Below are positions 5,319 through 7,737 of a stretch of 7,737 nt of DNA, in pieces (position 1 is the stretch's first letter; each line of letters begins with the position of its first letter). The notes beneath the pieces were generated by a model that was not told where the DNA came from, did no database searches, and saw only the letters and a program-made list of their open reading frames with translations. A program made the translations under genes and the position numbers. This DNA comes from CAZOHN01 sp964579325 (GTDB lineage: Bacteria > Pseudomonadota > Alphaproteobacteria > Rhodobacterales > Rhodobacteraceae): the NCBI GenBank assembly GCA_964579325.1, contig CAZOHN010000173.1:1-7737 (forward strand), read 5' to 3'.

Positions 5319-6008
5319 ATGGACCGCTTTCGCCGCCCCACCTTGCAGATCGCTGCCCTCGCCACGGCGACCCTGGGCGCAAACGCCATCGCGGCTCCGA
5401 TCGCACCTCCGGCAGCGCCGCCCATTCTGCATGCCATTGCGCCGATCCCGATCATCCCGGCGCAGTCCAACGGGGACCGCCCGCCGCAGCGTTCCGAGAG
5501 CGAAGACCCAACGCCCGTCGCGCCGTGGGACCCCTTCGCAACCACCCAACTCGCCCCCGGCACCGCGACGCCACATGCAACGCAGTTCATCCTGCGCCGA
5601 CAGCGCGAGAACGACAGGATATGCGACCGCGTCGATCTGCCTTACCGCATTGATTGCATCAGGTATGGCCTTCGCTCCACTGCCGAGCTGTTGCCGACCG
5701 AGGGCGACTATGGCGAGGTCCGAAAGGTCCTGACCAGCGCCGCCGACAAGCTCGACCAGGTCGTCGCACGGAACCGCGATCCCACCGCGGCGCCTGTGGT
5801 TGCGCGCGGGGCCGGCCGGAGGTCGCCCGGTCTCTCGGCGATCCGGCCCGAGGCCGAGACCAGGGCCTTGCGCGAAGCCGAGGCGATCCTCGCCGAAGCC
5901 GAGACGCTCCTGTTGCGTTCGTCCGAGAACTCGGCCCGCAGGCAGGTCCATTTCCAGCAGATCGCGCAGGCGATCGATTCAACGAAGGTCCTGCTGCGCT
6001 CGACATGA
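5319..6008 (+). CDS. Exported protein of unknown function, probable operon partner of the caspase-like protein
   Basis: A 229-residue protein that I do not recognise. Residues 1-23 or 1-26 form a Sec signal peptide (ATLGANA or AIAA cleavage). Residues about 27-85 are a Pro/Ala-rich, probably disordered linker. Residues about 88-155 look like the folded core, with a Cys pair (Cys102, Cys113 in ICDRVDLPYRIDC) that could form a disulfide. A basic, low-complexity stretch (about 156-172) precedes a long alanine/glutamate-rich helical region (175-228) that may form a coiled coil. The ATG has AGGAGAAGG (5302-5310) 8 nt upstream; the same frame is open back to 5217, but that would overlap the caspase-like gene and lose the signal peptide. 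The 25-nt gap suggests co-transcription, so it may be a partner, regulator or substrate of the caspase-like protein; this is inference from position. Confidence 0.8.
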   Translation: MDRFRRPTLQIAALATATLGANAIAAPIAPPAAPPILHAIAPIPIIPAQSNGDRPPQRSESEDPTPVAPWDPFATTQLAPGTATPHATQFILRRQRENDRICDRVDLPYRIDCIRYGLRSTAELLPTEGDYGEVRKVLTSAADKLDQVVARNRDPTAAPVVARGAGRRSPGLSAIRPEAETRALREAEAILAEAETLLLRSSENSARRQVHFQQIAQAIDSTKVLLRST

Positions 6009-6020
6009 GGGGCGACACGA

Positions 6021-6050
6021 CAAGGGCGGGACCTTGCGGACCCGCCCTTG
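6021..6050. terminator. Bidirectional terminator hairpin between the caspase-like operon and clpB
   Basis: A perfect 10-bp stem, CAAGGGCGGG (6021-6030) with CCCGCCCTTG (6041-6050), encloses a 10-nt loop that may pair further internally. It lies 12 nt after the plus-strand stop codon and 3 nt after the clpB stop codon on the minus strand, filling the 45-nt convergent gap. There is no U-run on either side, but symmetry and position fit a shared terminator. Confidence 0.75.
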
Positions 6051-6053
6051 GTA

Positions 6054-7737
6054 TCAGTGCACGACGGCGTCGCCCGGCCGCGGACGGTTCGTAGCGGCCA
6101 CCCGCCCTCCGACGATAAGGCCATCCGGCCCCACCGTCACCGAAACGCTGTCGCCGTCCTTCACGTCACCCGACAGGATCAACTCGGCAAGCCGGTCCTG
6201 AAGCGCGCGCTGGATCACCCGCTTGAGCGGCCTCGCGCCATAGACCGGGTCGTACCCCTCGTCGGCCAGCCACTTGCGCGCCGCCGCGTCCAGATCGAGT
6301 GCGATCTTCCGAGCCTCGAGCCGCTTCTCCAGCCGCGAAAGCTGGATCGCCACGATGCCGTCCATGTCGGCCCTGGAGAGCCGGTCGAAGACGATCATGT
6401 CGTCGAGGCGGTTCAGGAACTCGGGCCTGAAGTGCGCCCGGACCGCGTCCATGACCTCGGCCCGTGCCGCGGCCATGTCGGCCCCCTCGCCCACGAGGCT
6501 CAGGGCCTGCGTCCCGAGGTTCGAGGTCAGTACGATGAGCGTGTTCTTGAAGTCCACCGTCCGGCCCTGGCCGTCGGTCAGCCTGCCGTCGTCGAAGACC
6601 TGCAGCAGGACATCGAACACCTTCGGATGCGCCTTCTCGACTTCGTCGAACAGGATCACCTGGTAGGGCCGTCGGCGCACCGCTTCGGTCAGAACCCCGC
6701 CCTCGTCGTAGCCGACGTATCCCGGCGGCGCGCCGATCAGCCGGGCGACCGAGTGCTGTTCCTGGAACTCCGACATGTCGATGCGGGTCATCGCGCTGTC
6801 GTCATCGAAGAGGTACTCAGCCAGCGCCTTGGTCAGCTCGGTCTTGCCCACGCCCGTCGGCCCGAGGAACAGGAAGCTGCCCAGAGGCCGGTTCTCGTCG
6901 CTCAGGCCAGCCCGCGCCCGCCGAACCGCGTTGGACACGGCGACGACCGCCTGACGCTGCCCGATGACACGCTTGCCCAGTTCCTCCTCCATCTGGAGAA
7001 GCTTCTCGCGTTCGCCCTCCATCAGTTTGGTCGTCGGGATGCCGGTCCAGCGCTCGACCACCTGGGCGATCTGCTCGGGCCGCACCGTGTCGCCGGCGCT
7101 GAGCTTTCCGTCACCGGCCTCGGCCTCGGCCAGTTCGCGCTCGAGCCCCGGGATGATGCCGTAGGACAACTCGCCCGCCCGTCCGAGGTTGCCTTCGCGC
7201 TTGACCTGCTCAAGCTCCGCCCGGGCGCGGTCGAGCCGCTCCTTCAACGTCCGCGCGGAGTCGAGCTTGTCGCGCTCTGCCTGCCATGCCGCGGTCATCT
7301 CGGAGGACTTCTGCTGAAGATCCCCCAACTCCTGCACCAGCTTCTCAAGCCGCTCCTTCGAGGCCGCGTCGTCCTCCTTCTTGAGCGCCTCGGCCTCGAT
7401 CTGCTTCTGCAGGATGTCGCGGTCGAGGTCGTCGAGCGCCTCGGGCTTGCTGTCCACTTCCATCCGGAGCCGCGACGCGGCCTCGTCCATCAGGTCGATG
7501 GCCTTGTCGGGCAGGAACCGGTCGGTGATGTAGCGGTGGCTCAGCGTCGCCGCCGCGACCAGCGCGCTGTCCGAGATCCTCACGCCGTGGTGAAGCTCGT
7601 ATTTCTCTTTGATGCCGCGCAGGATGCTGACGGTGTCTTCCACCGTCGGCTCGCTCACGAAAACCGGCTGGAATCGCCGGGCAAGGGCGGCGTCCTTCTC
7701 GATGTGCTTGCGGTATTCATCCAGCGTCGTCGCACCC
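6054..7737 (-). CDS. clpB: ClpB, ATP-dependent protein disaggregase (C-terminal part; 5' end beyond the window)
   Basis: The visible 560 or so residues of an expected 860-870 match ClpB (Hsp100). With DnaK, ClpB threads aggregated proteins through its central pore in the cytoplasm. In order: the end of AAA+ domain 1 from GATTLDEYRKHIEKDAA with the arginine-finger segment ARRFQPVF (7659-7735); the small domain ending DKAIDLMDEAASRLRM; the coiled-coil middle domain that docks DnaK (about 7060-7440); and AAA+ domain 2 with Walker A GPTGVGKTE (6837-6863), pore loop GYVGYDEGG, Walker B VILFDE (6642-6659), sensor 1 TSN and sensor 2 GARPLKR. The frame continues to the right edge; an internal GTG at 7658 is not a start here. 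The N-domain and first Walker motifs are outside. The middle domain separates it from ClpA and ClpC. It converges with the caspase-like operon. Confidence 0.97.
   Translation of the reverse strand, partial: GATTLDEYRKHIEKDAALARRFQPVFVSEPTVEDTVSILRGIKEKYELHHGVRISDSALVAAATLSHRYITDRFLPDKAIDLMDEAASRLRMEVDSKPEALDDLDRDILQKQIEAEALKKEDDAASKERLEKLVQELGDLQQKSSEMTAAWQAERDKLDSARTLKERLDRARAELEQVKREGNLGRAGELSYGIIPGLERELAEAEAGDGKLSAGDTVRPEQIAQVVERWTGIPTTKLMEGEREKLLQMEEELGKRVIGQRQAVVAVSNAVRRARAGLSDENRPLGSFLFLGPTGVGKTELTKALAEYLFDDDSAMTRIDMSEFQEQHSVARLIGAPPGYVGYDEGGVLTEAVRRRPYQVILFDEVEKAHPKVFDVLLQVFDDGRLTDGQGRTVDFKNTLIVLTSNLGTQALSLVGEGADMAAARAEVMDAVRAHFRPEFLNRLDDMIVFDRLSRADMDGIVAIQLSRLEKRLEARKIALDLDAAARKWLADEGYDPVYGARPLKRVIQRALQDRLAELILSGDVKDGDSVSVTVGPDGLIVGGRVAATNRPRPGDAVVH

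Noticed and set aside
4547..5590. Long minus-strand open frame (347 codons) opposite the caspase-like gene and its partner
   Set aside because: It is fully antisense to two genes with clear signal peptides and ribosome sites, and shows no domain or ribosome site.
7656..7658. GTG as a possible start for a shorter ClpB
   Set aside because: The frame continues upstream with conserved ClpB sequence (GATTLDEYRKHIEKDAA, ARRFQPVF) to the window edge, so this is an internal valine codon.

Overview
The window looks like chromosomal DNA from a GC-rich alphaproteobacterium, most likely a Rhodobacteraceae member. The evidence is the 5' end of an alphaproteobacterial 16S rRNA gene (minus strand, left edge), a rrn leader with a boxA of the usual form, strong GC bias at third codon positions, and proteins (MsrP, MsrQ, ClpB) that read as typical alphaproteobacterial orthologues. 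Species assignment is inference.

Layout, left to right. (1) 1-49: first bases of a 16S rRNA gene, reading leftwards out of the window. (2) 50-483: its leader of about 370 nt (boxA, several hairpins), a good promoter (TTGCGG, 17 bp, TAAATA) and an A-tract-rich upstream region. (3) 484-639: spacer holding one perfect DnaA-box 9-mer. (4) 640-2153, minus strand: msrP-msrQ, the periplasmic methionine sulfoxide reductase and its membrane haem subunit, with a one-base stop/start overlap. (5) 2154-2332: divergent intergenic region with an FNR/Crp-like half-site pair. (6) 2333-2770, plus: exported DUF302 protein. (7) 2980-3456, plus: exported single-domain fasciclin (FAS1) protein, followed by a strong GNRA-capped terminator hairpin. 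(8) 3492-3802: gene-free spacer. (9) 3803-6008, plus: probable two-gene operon of a secreted caspase-like (C14) protein with Sel1-like repeats and a C-terminal peptidoglycan-binding-like segment, then an exported protein of unknown function. (10) 6021-6050: hairpin that can serve both convergent units. (11) 6054-7737, minus: C-terminal two thirds of ClpB, running off the right edge.

Most of the window encodes envelope proteins: MsrP, MsrQ, DUF302, FAS1, the caspase-like protein and its partner all carry export signals or membrane segments. MsrPQ repairs oxidised methionines in periplasmic proteins, and ClpB disaggregates proteins in the cytoplasm. Whether the DUF302, FAS1 and caspase-like proteins join MsrPQ in an envelope stress response is a hypothesis from proximity only. 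The least described part is the caspase/unknown-protein pair at 3803-6008. No mobile element, CRISPR array or tRNA was seen.
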